From positions 500,349 through 554,291 of the forward strand of contig NW_003546254.1 of NCBI RefSeq assembly GCF_000090795.2: 53,943 bases of DNA, in the 5' to 3' direction. Of this stretch, positions 42,636 to 53,943 are shown in pieces. The notes beneath the pieces were generated by a model. That model did not search any database and was not told where the DNA came from. It saw only the letters and a list, made by a program, of their open reading frames with translations. Source of the DNA: Amphimedon queenslandica. Taxonomy: Eukaryota > Porifera > Demospongiae > Haplosclerida > Niphatidae. The translations under genes were made by a program, and so were the position numbers. Position 1 is the first letter of the stretch, and every line of letters starts with the position of its first letter.

Positions 42636-45600
42636 TTAAACTTCAAAAGGATCAAATATTTCTTCATTAATGCTTTTCTTTCTATCCTCAGTTAGGACTT
42701 TAAGATCTTTTAGAACTACAGAAATATTTTATTGTAATGCAATGCATTATAATTTCATTGGGTGGCTCACTTTCATTATCAAGTAAATTAACGGCATTGT
42801 ATAACAACTCCTTGTCTTTTTCTAAATGGATCTCATTTGCCGCTTCTGCTAATTGTCGAGCAAAATGTCTTTTCGAAATAGCTTCTGGATACTTTTTTTC
42901 ACATTCAACCAATATTGCCATTGGTAACCTCCAGCTAGAAAGACGAGCTGTATTTTCATCCAGGCTAATGTCCAACTTTCGAGCAAGCACATTAATGGTG
43001 CTGTGGTTCAGTCCTTGAAGGTTTGTAGCAATGTTAGTAGCATCATCCAAGAGAATCGTATCTATCATTAAAATGAATGCACATAAAATTTTTATGGCTA
43101 CACTACTCAATAGTATCAGACTCTCAGTACTGCATATTCAATTGATTTGCTTGGTATTAAAACTATTGCATTTGTGTAGGTGTTAAAAAATAATAAAGTT
43201 GTACATCACCATCGTGGTGCTTGTGTAGATCTACTGATTTCAAACAATGGGCAAACTATATGTGTTTTCATTTTATTGCCCTTTGTGTACTTATTAATTG
43301 TTGCTGTTTTTGTATTCATGATAGTTATTGTTGATTTTAGTTATCTTTCACTTTTAATTCTTTAGCTGTTGACATGATAATAACATGGCCGGAGCCACCG
43401 GTAAGGCCAGTAAGGTTTTGGCCGTACCACTTTTTCAGCTAGCCAAAAAAGTAATCGGTGTGGTCTGTCATGATTAATTAACATTAATAAAAATTATTGA
43501 TTACATTAATAAATTTGGTATTTAGTATAGTGAATGTGCCACTAATTTGCACTAAAGCCATGGACTGTAAACTGTAGTTAGCTACAGCTGTAAATTTTGA
43601 ACATTGTCTTTATGATTATGTTGCTTGCATTCTTTCTCTCATTCCTTATTATTTGCTATTGCCAATTTATTGTTTGTTAAATACAGAATTTTGGCCGAAC
43701 CACTTTTAATTTTGTGGCTTCGGCCATGGATAATAATAATAATTACGGACATCATACCTCCATTAAGTTTTCTTCCTTCTTTCACAGGATCATTCTAAAA
43801 TTATATAAAGAAAATGCAAAGAGCATTTGACTTACTGTTACAACTTCATCCCACATTAAAAATAATGAATCTTCATCATGCTTATTCTTTTTGCACTCAT
43901 CACACGATCTAATGTCGAAAGGCAGAAGGTGGCGATCTCTCGTTAGCTCATACTTTGGATCAGTACTACTGGGGTCTTTGGAGCATAATACAGCAAAATT
44001 ATAGTTCGTTTTGACATCTAGTTCCATTATTTTGTGACAGGTTCCGATTATTTGAGAGAAAACTTCCTTATTCGCTACTGGAATACGAAACTCTAGATTA
44101 AATCCAAAATATATGACCTCAAAAATAACGGACTCCTCATTTTTATCAAATGCTTCTATTCTTGTGACATTGGTTGGAGTTTCATCCTCAACACACACTT
44201 TTGACTTTTTATTAATCTTGAGAAAGTGTGTGACAAAAGATGTTTGCAAATGACCAAGCGATGAATTGTAACTTCGTAGCAATCGAAGAGCATTTGTTCT
44301 CAATTCAGTTGTGTCAAGACATGGTGGAGTACAGCGAATGTCTGGAAGATACCAAACTTTGTTGTTACCAGTGCCGCGATGTGAAACCATTTTGATTTGA
44401 TCTTCCTCTAATTCAATGGCTAAACTAAGAGAAACAAGAATTTTTGTGTAGGCATCAGCATGAGATTGACCATTAAATAACCTCTCTGCAGTAACAAGTG
44501 TAAGAATTCCTTTGTCAGCTAACATTTGATCATCGGTATGAAATAGTTTATCTATTTCTTCAAGGAATTTGCTTGGCTTCATTATGATGTACTCTGATTT
44601 CGGATCAATCAGTGAAACATCAATGATGCTACCACACGAAGAAAAAAACTTACAAAACTCGAAAAACTTATCACCGACAATATTCAACTCTTTAGCCAGC
44701 TCTTGGATTGCTGTTTTTTTAACGTGTACAATTTTATCATTCTGGTAGTATATACTGCGAAGAAAAATAAATGAAAAAGGCACATTAAATTTGCTTCTGA
44801 GTTCTTGAGAAATTAGAGCATCCATCTTCTCCTGAATGACTTGCTTGCAATTATGGCCTGGCTGTAAAGGCTTCACATCAAAATCAATTATATCACTGAC
44901 ACCAATTTGTGCTGCAGTACTCTCAAAGTCTCGTTTAACTGACTGTAAGACTTTATCATCAACTTTGGGATCAACGTGACTTATAGCAAACATAGAGCAA
45001 GCTTTTTTCTCAGCTGCTAAATTTAATTTAGCAGAGCGAATTAAATAGTGAATACGTGGTCGATAATTCATGAGATTCTCTTTCGACTGAAACCGCTTGT
45101 ATAAATTTTGAGAGTCGCGGTGTAAATCAAAAAATAGCCATGAATAGCTATGACAAAGATGACCATGTAAAGCAGGAAGGAAGTGATACACTGTACGACT
45201 GTGACCAATATCCCATAAATTAAACAATACAAAACCTTGATTACCCCATGTGCTACTTGATTTTTTATTTTTGCTTTTAAGTGCTAAAAATGTTTCATGA
45301 AAACAAGAATTGAGTTCATCATTTTTGAACTTTAAATGTTCAGGTAGACCACCTTCATCTCCTTCATACGTTTTTGTGCCAGCTTGAACTTGATTCATTC
45401 CAGCATTCATAGCGCGCAGGTAACAATCTTCTGCTGACGTTCTTGCAGATCTTAGCCCTGGCTTATAAAATTGACCAGACTTAACGTACTCAGCAGAAGC
45501 AAATTCATAAAAAGACAGACCATGTTTTGGCATTTCTTCATCAACATAGTAACCTGAAAGGAAGCCCCTGATGACTTCAGATTTTTGACAGAGTGGCAAA

Positions 45601-46013
45601 CCATTTACAATTAGCAGAAAAACGGCCAATGACACCTCCCTTTCCATAATTACACCTTTAAAATAGGTAGGAGAAACTGCAAAAGGTTCTGGGCCATCAA
45701 TTGTGCTGTGTGTTGAGCTGATTGTGCTGGGAGACGATGCTACAAGTGAGCTACGACTCTGTATAGTAATATAAAATATAAATATTCCTCTCTTTTTCTC
45801 TCATTACAAATACAATTATTTCTTAAAGCTCCCAGAGAATTCTATTCTTTGGTTATTTAGACTAGCTGTTTTATTCTGGTCAACTGCTTAAAACATCAAA
45901 GTAACCACAGATTACCTGGGGGCTTCAGTTTTTGAGTTTATGTCTCTGATCTTATAAGGTTACAGGTTACTTACCTCATCTTTTGCTTGTATGGACCTAT
46001 GCCAGTCCGCCAT
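42636..46013 (-). CDS. ROCO-like degenerate G domain, COR-like region and death-like domain protein (789 aa)
   Basis: Exons 46013-45975, 45758-43836, 43794-43758, 43061-42771 and 42715-42636 splice in agreeing phases from MADWHRSIQAKDE to FDPFEV. Around residues 196-199, LWDIGH fits a DxxG switch, and FAISHVD near 272 fits a degenerate TKxD-type motif, but no P-loop is visible. FCKFFSSCGSIIDVSLID and the following GILTL region (about 380-440) resemble the winged-helix COR domain of ROCO proteins. The last exons (667-770) form a six-helix death-like domain (LARKLDISL, W at the expected place, LAEAANEI). It is probably an intracellular scaffold in innate signalling; the assignment rests on motif resemblance only. 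Confidence 0.7.
43684..43728. repeat. Short inverted repeat in intron 3 of the ROCO-like gene
   Basis: ggccgaaccac and gtggcttcggcc are imperfect inverted repeats about 10 bases apart. A second ggccgtaccac copy lies at about 43421. They are probably remnants of a small foldback element. Confidence 0.5.
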
Positions 46014-46260
46014 GAACTATGGAACGCCAAATTCACTGGTCAAACACTGTCACTGAAAAACAGCAAAGAAGTTAAGAACATAAAGAATATGGTCTTACTG
46101 GTTTGCGTACTGGAGTAGTTTCATTCTGCATGTAATATACCATGCCAAGATGGGCGTGCCAAAAATGGGCGTGACTGAAATGATCACGTGACTCAATATC
46201 TATGCCTCAAAATTCAAAACAAAAGTCAAACCATCAAACACTGAATAGTCAGGTTGAATT
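46014..46260. promoter_or_regulatory. Divergent promoter of the ROCO-like gene and MIIP
   Basis: 247 bp separate the two start codons. It contains gggcgtgccaaaaatgggcg and a tgatcacgtgact E-box. No TATA box is evident. Confidence 0.45.
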
Positions 46261-48267
46261 ATGTCAGCAGTGATTTCACTCATAGAAAGATTACTAGAAG
46301 GACAGAAAGAGCTGCACGAAGACATTCAGAATCTTAAAAAAAGGAAAAATAGAGAAAAGTCACAAATCACTGATAGCCAGGCACCTCAGCAAGAGAGAGA
46401 CAGAAGACCAAAAATTATTAATGGCAAGTGAAGTACCCACAAGCACACCTTTTAAATGTATGTCATGTTAATTATGCATGTACAGATAGCCGTTATGGTG
46501 CATTAGATCAGAGATTGAATGAGAGTCGTAGAACATGGAAGACGCCAAGAAAGTATGTGAGACAAATCTTCCAATACATGCTGTACATGACTACATGTAC
46601 ATCTGTAGGTCAAGCGGTGATGCTAGAGTGGTCCCTGGCTACGACTGGGTCGCTGGTCTACTGGATACAACTGGACAATCAGTTTCACAGTTCAGTACAA
46701 CATGGCTACAGGAACTGAAGGAGTTCAGACAAGTCAATCATTCGGAATGCTACATGCCACAAGAACAGTGAGAGATATACTACACATAGAATAAAATAAA
46801 TAGGATACTAAAATAAATATGATATTACTGTAGTCATGATAATGCTGTATGCATACTTGCATAGATCTACATATTATCATATTATGGTGTTTTTTAATTA
46901 TGATTTTTCTCTCAGTTTATCAAGACATGCTGAACCAAATGATATCAATGATTCAGATATAAGCGATGAAGACTCACATCCCAACAAAACTAATAATGGT
47001 AAGAACTGGGTTTCTCACAGGATTTTAACATAATTGCTTAGTGCTCATGCAAATTCAATCTTTGGCCATATTCTGCCAAAGATGGCTTGGAAAGAATTCT
47101 ACATTTTTATATGTTTTCTGATGCATTATACATGTTCTTATGTTGTGTATCGAGTTTGAGCTCATTCCGATCAAAATTGAATTTTTTAAATGAATTTTTG
47201 AAGTTATTTAAAAATCAGGCCAAAGTCCCTGTACTATAGTAGAGGGTCTTACTAACATTATTATTATCCTCTTTTTTCTTTTAGATTACATTCATAGCTA
47301 TTCACTTGGTGATAGATTATTTCCTGTGCCCATCAATTGCACTTGTAATAATGAAACACGCTGTCCTGTTTGTGAAGACTTGATCCATCCAAACACATCA
47401 ACCAAATCTCCTAGTCTAGTACAGTAAGTATTAATTTTTACAATAAATTTATATGTATTTTATATGCCCGCCTTTATTTTTAAAATAATGTATGTGCACT
47501 TTTCATGTAAGAAAATTATTACCTTAAGCCTACTATTATTTGCGTCTACTAATTTTAACGAAATCAGCAAAAGTCATGTTTAGCGTTACTAATTTTAGCG
47601 TTTTTAACCAAATTAACTATAAATAATAACCATTATAATGAATAATAATTATTGTGGCATCTATTTAATTTAGCGATTTCAAGCTCTCTCGCTAATATAG
47701 CTAAATTTAGTAGACGCTAAAAATAGTAGGATTAAGGTATATTATATCTATTATAATTCTATTCCATAGGGTGAGTGTACCTCATGATTTATTACAAGTT
47801 CAATACAAGTCAAGACCTCATCGTAGAGTTAGTTTCAATCCTTCAGATTCATTAGGACTATCACAGGTATTCATAATATGTGACCATAATTGACAAAAGG
47901 TACCTTATGGCGGATTTTAAAATTCATCTTTATAATGAAAAATATCAACCTGTGAGTGCTCTGTTAGTCAACAATTGTTTCTATAAGCTACATAGTAACT
48001 TTTTGCATCCTCTGGAGTAATTTTATGATAAATGGAGCTCAGGAAGTTGGATTTTTTAGGCTATAAAGACCAATTTTCCTATCCGCCATAAGGTACCTTT
48101 TGTCAATTATGGTCACATATTATGATTGCTATTTAATCACTAGTAAATAAAATAAAATAATAATTTTTTTTTCTCCTTAGCATTGTCTCTCAGGTTGGCA
48201 CAACTCTCGACTACTCTCCATTCCACATTCCAAAAGTGTCTCGTTAAAATCATCAATCAAACAGTAA
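46261..48267 (+). CDS. MIIP: MIIP-like (migration and invasion-inhibitory protein) homologue
   Basis: Seven exons. The first codes for a short coiled-coil start (MSAVISLIERLLEGQKEL) and ends at a GC donor (attaatg|gcaagt). The central exon has VPGYDWVAGLLDTTGQSVSQ and LKEFRQVNHSECY, the MIIP core. Later exons have YSLGDRLFPVPI with a CxC...CxxC cluster, RRVSFNPSDSLGLSQ and HCLSGWHN, matching the conserved MIIP C-terminus. Vertebrate MIIP binds IGFBP2 and is linked to HDAC6 and cell motility; whether this holds in sponges is unknown. It ends SSIKQ at 48267. Two inverted-repeat elements sit in its introns. Confidence 0.75.
47040..47250 (-). repeat. Palindrome-repeat fragment in MIIP intron
   Basis: A single diverged unit with aaagtccctgtactatagta, but the palindrome's second arm is mutated (gtagagggt). 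Confidence 0.75.
47519..47740. mobile_element. Foldback MITE-like element in MIIP intron
   Basis: The termini ttaccttaagcctactatta and gtaggattaaggta are inverted repeats. The inner arms gcgtctactaatttta and taaatttagtagacgc are also inverted. Same family as the element at 34144-34370. Confidence 0.78.
47871..48125. mobile_element. MITE with 45-bp perfect terminal inverted repeats
   Basis: The first 45 bp (47871-47915, starting tcataatatgtgaccataat) are the exact reverse complement of the last 45 (48081-48125). The 165-bp centre shows no ORF. Perfect arms mean recent insertion or strong constraint. It lies in the last MIIP intron, 5 bp beyond its donor. Confidence 0.88.
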
Positions 48268-48681
48268 CATTGATAGTGTTACAGTACATGTACATGTACA
48301 CTTTTATAATGTGTAAACATGAATATTAGCAATGTACTTTATAAACTGTAACAGTATGAAATGACATCAAAGCACACGTGACATTGATCCTTGTTCATAC
48401 AAATTGACCAATAACCCAGGAATTGACTTAGAACATGTTATGAAAACACATTAGCGCAATGATTGAACCACTAAAAAGGATGCTCATTTGTACATGTACT
48501 ATATCTTTGACATTTAAGGCAGTGTAACACTATGACAAATTTAATAGATAGAATGGATGAATAAAACTAATAGCAAAGTATAGAGGATTATTATTACAAT
48601 AAGTGAACCATCAGATGATGAGCAATAATAATAATAAATCATACAGACACTATACACTGATACTCTGCAATCATAACTGTT
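48268..48681. other. Convergent 3' region of MIIP and POLE4
   Basis: It carries a tacatgtacatgtaca run and AT-rich sequence. No gene seen. Confidence 0.6.
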
Positions 48682-50732
48682 TCATTTGGCCTCAGTCTCT
48701 AGTATTCCTTCTAAGAAAGCTAGCTCATCATTGTTTGTCACACAGGCAATAATGTCTCTATCTTGAACTGTCTTTCTCTTCCCCAGTTTAGTATAATAGT
48801 GAGCTTTATTGGCAATATGACCAATAAACATTTCAGTCATCTAAAAACGGTTTCATAAATGCAATTAAGAATAGTAAATGATACTATCTACATGTAATAG
48901 TTATTTATTATTATTATCATTATTACTGTCACAATTTGCTTTCATATTGTGTACTCTTGTTTTACATAACAGTACAGTGTAGTCTCAAATTGTTTACAGC
49001 TACACTTTATTATTAACAGATTGATGGGAGGAATGAAATATTTGTGGACACACTGACACATTTTTAGTTACTGCTACGTGCCAGCTCCCCACACACCTCA
49101 CACACGCATACTCATGCATGAATTAATGTCACTATAGTAGCAACAAACAAGCCTGTCTCTGTTTATGTTACATGCGCATTCTTGCCATGTTAAATCACTA
49201 ATAAAATACTTCCTATTATAGTCAATGAGTCATAACAGTCATACAGTCCCTAGGTGATCTCTATTATCATCACCTTTATTAGCATTGATAGTTAATATGC
49301 CATCCTATTGCTGTACAGTAGTAACAGTAGATGTACATACATTACATGGCACAATCTTTACTACTACTCCAGCTACATGTATAAACAAGACATTCCCTCC
49401 TGGATTTCTCACAAGCATGCTAAGTGAGCTAAAAAGCACTACAATACAATTGGAGCAACTTTTAAAATTCATAAATGAGCTTAAACTTTCTACACAACAT
49501 AAGCTAGGTCATGTATATGTATCAGAAAAAAATTATAAAAATGGAGAATTCTCTTAAAGCCATTTCTGACAAAATACCCTGTACTCTAGCCCGTAGGTTT
49601 TGGCCTGGTTTCCGCACAAACTTAAAAAATTCAATTTTGATTCGAATCAGTTCAAAATTTCCACATAAGAGCATGTATATCTTGAGTGTAATCATTCTTT
49701 GAAGTATGTTACAGTGTTAGTAAAAGCAACCTACCTGGTTTATCTAAGGGACAATGTACCAACAAAAAATTTCAAATTATAAAGCAAAGGACACAAGCTA
49801 CCATTTTAATAATACCAAAATCAACAGACGCTGCTTTCAAAACAAGATTATGCACACAATACAAATATACAATAATATAGTCACTGGGAATCATTATCAG
49901 ACAAAATGAAACATTATCTATACTACAGTTACAATGATAAGAGTATGGTATAACTGATATGCATGTATAATCATGAGAAGGAGATGAACTTGATATACTG
50001 TGCAATAATGAGATCAAATCAACTAGTGTATACCTAATGGTCTGTTAACAAGATAAATTAATTTATTCATGATGGGTGTGGTCAATTATTAGCTTACCAC
50101 ACCTAGAAACCATTAAGGTCAATTATCACCGTATAGTGGACAATTTTGAAGGGAATTATAAATTTATTGGCAAAATTTGGCATTTTGATAGCCGTTCGCC
50201 AAAATAATAATTTTGTCGCCACTAAATTTCCATTCGCCAAAATAATAATTTTGTCGCCACTAAATTTCCAATCACCAAAATTTAGCAATTCACAAAATTT
50301 AACTCCCTCCAAATTTCCCGCTATACAATATCAATTCATCATTCATTCATTCAGTACATTCAGTACTCACTTTAGTCATTAGGTAGACTGCTTCACTCCC
50401 AGTCATAGCTACGTCAGGATCAGATTTTATGATGCTCTTCACTTTGGAGAGAGGAAGACTCACTTTGGATTTACTGATATATGACGCATTATCTGCAGAA
50501 AAGCAAAAACAAAATAAATAGATAACATAATTTATTTTTTAAAAGTCAATTTTAAAGTACATGTACCTTGTTGATTCTCAGCACTTCCTTCTTCTAGATT
50601 AGCTTCAAGAATAGAACTATTATTTGTAGGCTCTGAGTTCACCTCAAGACCATTATTATCATTATTATTATCACTGGCTATGTCACTGGGATCAACTTCA
50701 AGGTGTTCATCAGGTTCCATGGATTCTTCCAT
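48682..50732 (-). CDS. POLE4: DNA polymerase epsilon subunit 4 (histone-fold, 148 aa)
   Basis: Exons 50732-50567, 50492-50371 and 48840-48682. The first 55 residues are acidic and Asn-rich (MEESMEPDEHLEVDPSD). The histone fold follows: LPLSKVKSIIKSDPDVAMTG (helix 1), SEAVYLMTKMTEMFIGHIA (helix 2), then GKRKTVQDRDIIACV and ELAFLEGIL. GKRKT and FLEG are typical of POLE4. It pairs with a POLE3-type partner in the polymerase epsilon holoenzyme and in chromatin remodelling. Intron 2 (1.5 kb) is full of repeats. Confidence 0.88.
49400..49690 (-). mobile_element. Decayed TIR/palindrome element in POLE4 intron 2
   Basis: It opens tcctggatttctcacaagca, a variant of the element end at 29754, followed by the satellite wording in inverted sense (gagaattctct, aaaaccctgt-like). 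The palindrome is degraded. Confidence 0.6.
50150..50290. repeat. Short tandem repeat with cgccaaaat units, POLE4 intron 2
   Basis: Two nearly perfect copies of a unit of about 46 bp (ttcgccaaaataataatttt then gtcgccactaaatttcca) with two weaker flanking copies. Confidence 0.8.
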
Positions 50733-50791
50733 TCTGGTGCGCGTTAATTAGAAAAACATCAAAGTGGGCGTGACCTATGGTTTCCAAATTA
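50733..50791. promoter_or_regulatory. 59-bp bidirectional promoter, POLE4/SZRD1
   Basis: The start codons of POLE4 (-) and SZRD1 (+) are separated by 59 bp. The interval contains a gtgggcgtgacctatgg stretch and no TATA box. Transcription must start within or beyond the partner's coding edge, so the two 5' UTRs are very short or overlap. Confidence 0.65.
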
Positions 50792-52359
50792 ATGGCCGAA
50801 ATAGAAGAGGAGGAAGTTGGCGATAGTTGGGAAGATATTGAAGAAGAAGTAAGAAACCAGTAATAATCAAAGGAATTTTTTATTTCTTATACTTAAGGAC
50901 CTCATTAGGAGACTAACGACAAGACAGCAGGAGGTACTCTCAAAGCAAGAACAGTGCGTTTATATTTAATGTACTTTTATTATGTATAATAATTTTTTGT
51001 TTTTTTCTTGCCTTGCAGGACCTTACCATCCCCTGAAGCTCCCGTCAGCAATGAAAGAGTTTTCGTCGACGGTCCGATGAAAATTAAATATTCTGAAGGA
51101 TCAGAATACGTCGCTCCGGTAAGTGAGATGGTTGCCATGGTGACCTTTTTGTATTGATTGTGTTTTGGTTAATGACTGATTAGATACGGGAGGGTTTAAT
51201 TTATATTGTCCTGAATATTAGCTAATGATGTCATTCAGTGAATGACACTAGAAAGTGTCACAACTGAAAATAAAAGGGCTTTATTCCCGGTCCCTTACAG
51301 ATAGCATACATGTACATGTATTGTATACATGCATTTAACATTCATTTTTATTTTTGTTAATTGGGAAAAATATTCTCTTCCTGATTATTAGTGTCCTTAA
51401 TGTAATCAGTGATGATAAATGCAATATTATTAAGCCATTCACTCCCAAATGCCACTAATTACACTTGTTGACGAGGTGTTTGGTTAAACACTAAACAGCT
51501 GACCACATTTCATTGGCTCATTATGATCCTGGTATTATGAACAGGATCGCAGAGGGACTACTCTTTTACACTTTTTTACACTTTTGGTGCTCATGTAGTG
51601 TATAGCCAGCTAATACAGAATGAGTAGCACCACTCTACCACACTATGCCCTCTACATGATTATTGGCCATCATAATCTAGTCTACTACCTCCTCTTACAC
51701 TTGTTATCGTGTTGTATGTCAATCAGTACTGATAAAAACCATTTAGCTGTTATTATCATGAGATTATGTCTAGTCCGTGTTTATGTTAAAGTGATTTACC
51801 CTAAATGTCTATCTATGAAGTGTGTGTGTGTTCACTTCGTTTAGATAAAGATCCTTAAAAGACCGTCAGAGAATGAGAATCATTCATCAGCTGCTCCAGT
51901 AGAGCAAAGATCTCAGAGGTCATTAGCTGAGAGAGAGGCAGAATATGCTAGTGCTCGGTAAGACTAATACGTACACTCTAACCTTATTTGATGTTTACTA
52001 GTCAATTAAGTGTATGTGTTGATTAATTTAAATGATTCAATGTTTGATGAATTACAATGGTAACAGTCAATGCATTTTTATGCTACCACACAACTAGGAT
52101 CTAAAAGCCATTGTATCAGTGTCATTTTCTTTTTGGTGAAAGTTTGACTGTTAAATGTTCCCTTTCAAACCTTTAAAATCTTGCCCTAATTCTAACTTAT
52201 TCTGTTCTTTTATTATTTTGTATAGTGCTAGAATACTTGGTGAAGGTAACAATAGCTCTTCAAGCAAGTAAGTATATTTAGTTGCTAAATCGTTTTTATT
52301 CTTTTTTATTTAGAAATCCAGCGGAGAAGAAAGTGATTCAGAGACATACCACGAAATAG
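50792..52359 (+). CDS. SZRD1: SUZ RNA-binding domain-containing protein
   Basis: Six exons. The protein starts MAEIEEEEVGDSWEDIEEE, and the acidic start plus SWED/SWEE matches SZRD1. Exon 4 has IKILKRP followed later by RSLAEREAEYASAR, and exon 5 begins ARILGEG; together these form the SUZ motif, which binds RNA. It ends RHTTK at 52359. SUZ-domain proteins are small and largely disordered; the molecular role is poorly known. Exon phases agree. A 700-nt intron (51120-51844) shows nothing else. Confidence 0.85.
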
Positions 52360-53769
<1,410 letters not shown>

Positions 53770-53797
53770 CTTGTAAGTGGCTCTTTCAACTGAAACT

Positions 53798-53799
53798 TC

Positions 53800-53838
<39 letters not shown>
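53798..53838. repeat. ATT microsatellite, Cdc42 3' region
   Basis: About 13 uninterrupted att units directly after the coding region. Similar tracts lie at 12948-12985, 29150-29180, 34527-34562 and 35277-35305. Confidence 0.9.
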
Positions 53839-53839
<1 letters not shown>

Positions 53840-53943
53840 TTGTGTTCTATGGGGTAGTCGTCCCTGTCATTCACTATACTGTGTTGTTATTGACACACCC
53901 ACATTAGTAATAATTGTGAATAACATAATATTTAATTATATTA

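Overview
The window is metazoan nuclear DNA, most likely from a demosponge such as Amphimedon. The grounds are: AT-rich sequence; many very short spliceosomal introns (about 45-100 nt) beside a few repeat-filled ones; very tight gene spacing; animal genes (atypical PKC, Cdc42, a NACHT-LRR immune receptor, a death-domain protein); and large local families. The species is inference; no rRNA or mitochondrial marker is present. Two 10-base N runs (28650, 41892) mark assembly gaps. Gene models below were assembled by eye from ORFs, GT/AG splice sites and family knowledge.

1-10.3 kb: a minus-strand tandem array of about ten tiny genes encoding a 45-residue Cys/His module whose ligand order resembles a minimal RING/B-box cross-brace. 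Most have a short first exon (1-10 codons) and one terminal exon. Four copies also carry a second, nearly invariant 159-nt terminal exon that fits the same splice phase. Two first exons encode textbook N-myristoylation starts (MGCSESK, MGNCGS). Copies share CRE-like ACGTCA promoter motifs and TATA boxes. One copy has blown up into a 39-bp minisatellite.

11.4-15.4 kb (+): a degenerate Rab/Ras-like GTPase with a prenylation tail. 15.7-27.1 kb (-): three spermidine-synthase-like genes, the third probably a pseudoenzyme, with a block of four intronless seven-transmembrane receptor genes (two intact, two broken) between the first and second. 27.5-35.2 kb (+): atypical protein kinase C, with a local duplication around an assembly gap.

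35.6-39.8 kb (-): an NLR immune receptor whose N-terminus carries hydrophobic segments followed by a 2A-like ribosome-skipping peptide (GDVELNPGP), then a CARD/death-like domain, NACHT and LRRs. 40.0-41.8 kb (-): proteasome subunit beta-1 (PSMB6). 42.6-46.0 kb (-): a 789-residue protein combining a degenerate ROCO-like G domain, a COR-like region and a C-terminal death-like domain. It diverges from an MIIP homologue (46.3-48.3 kb, +). POLE4 (-) and SZRD1 (+) form a head-to-head pair with start codons 59 bp apart (48.7-52.4 kb). Cdc42 (+) closes the window.

Introns and spacers hold several repeat families: a roughly 190-bp tandem repeat built around a perfect 20-bp palindrome (in introns of two genes), short inverted-repeat elements including one with 45-bp perfect termini, TGTACA-rich runs, and ATT/TC microsatellites. 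aPKC, Cdc42 and the Rab-like GTPase are signalling genes, the NLR and ROCO/death protein look immune-related, but nothing in the sequence shows that they act as one pathway.
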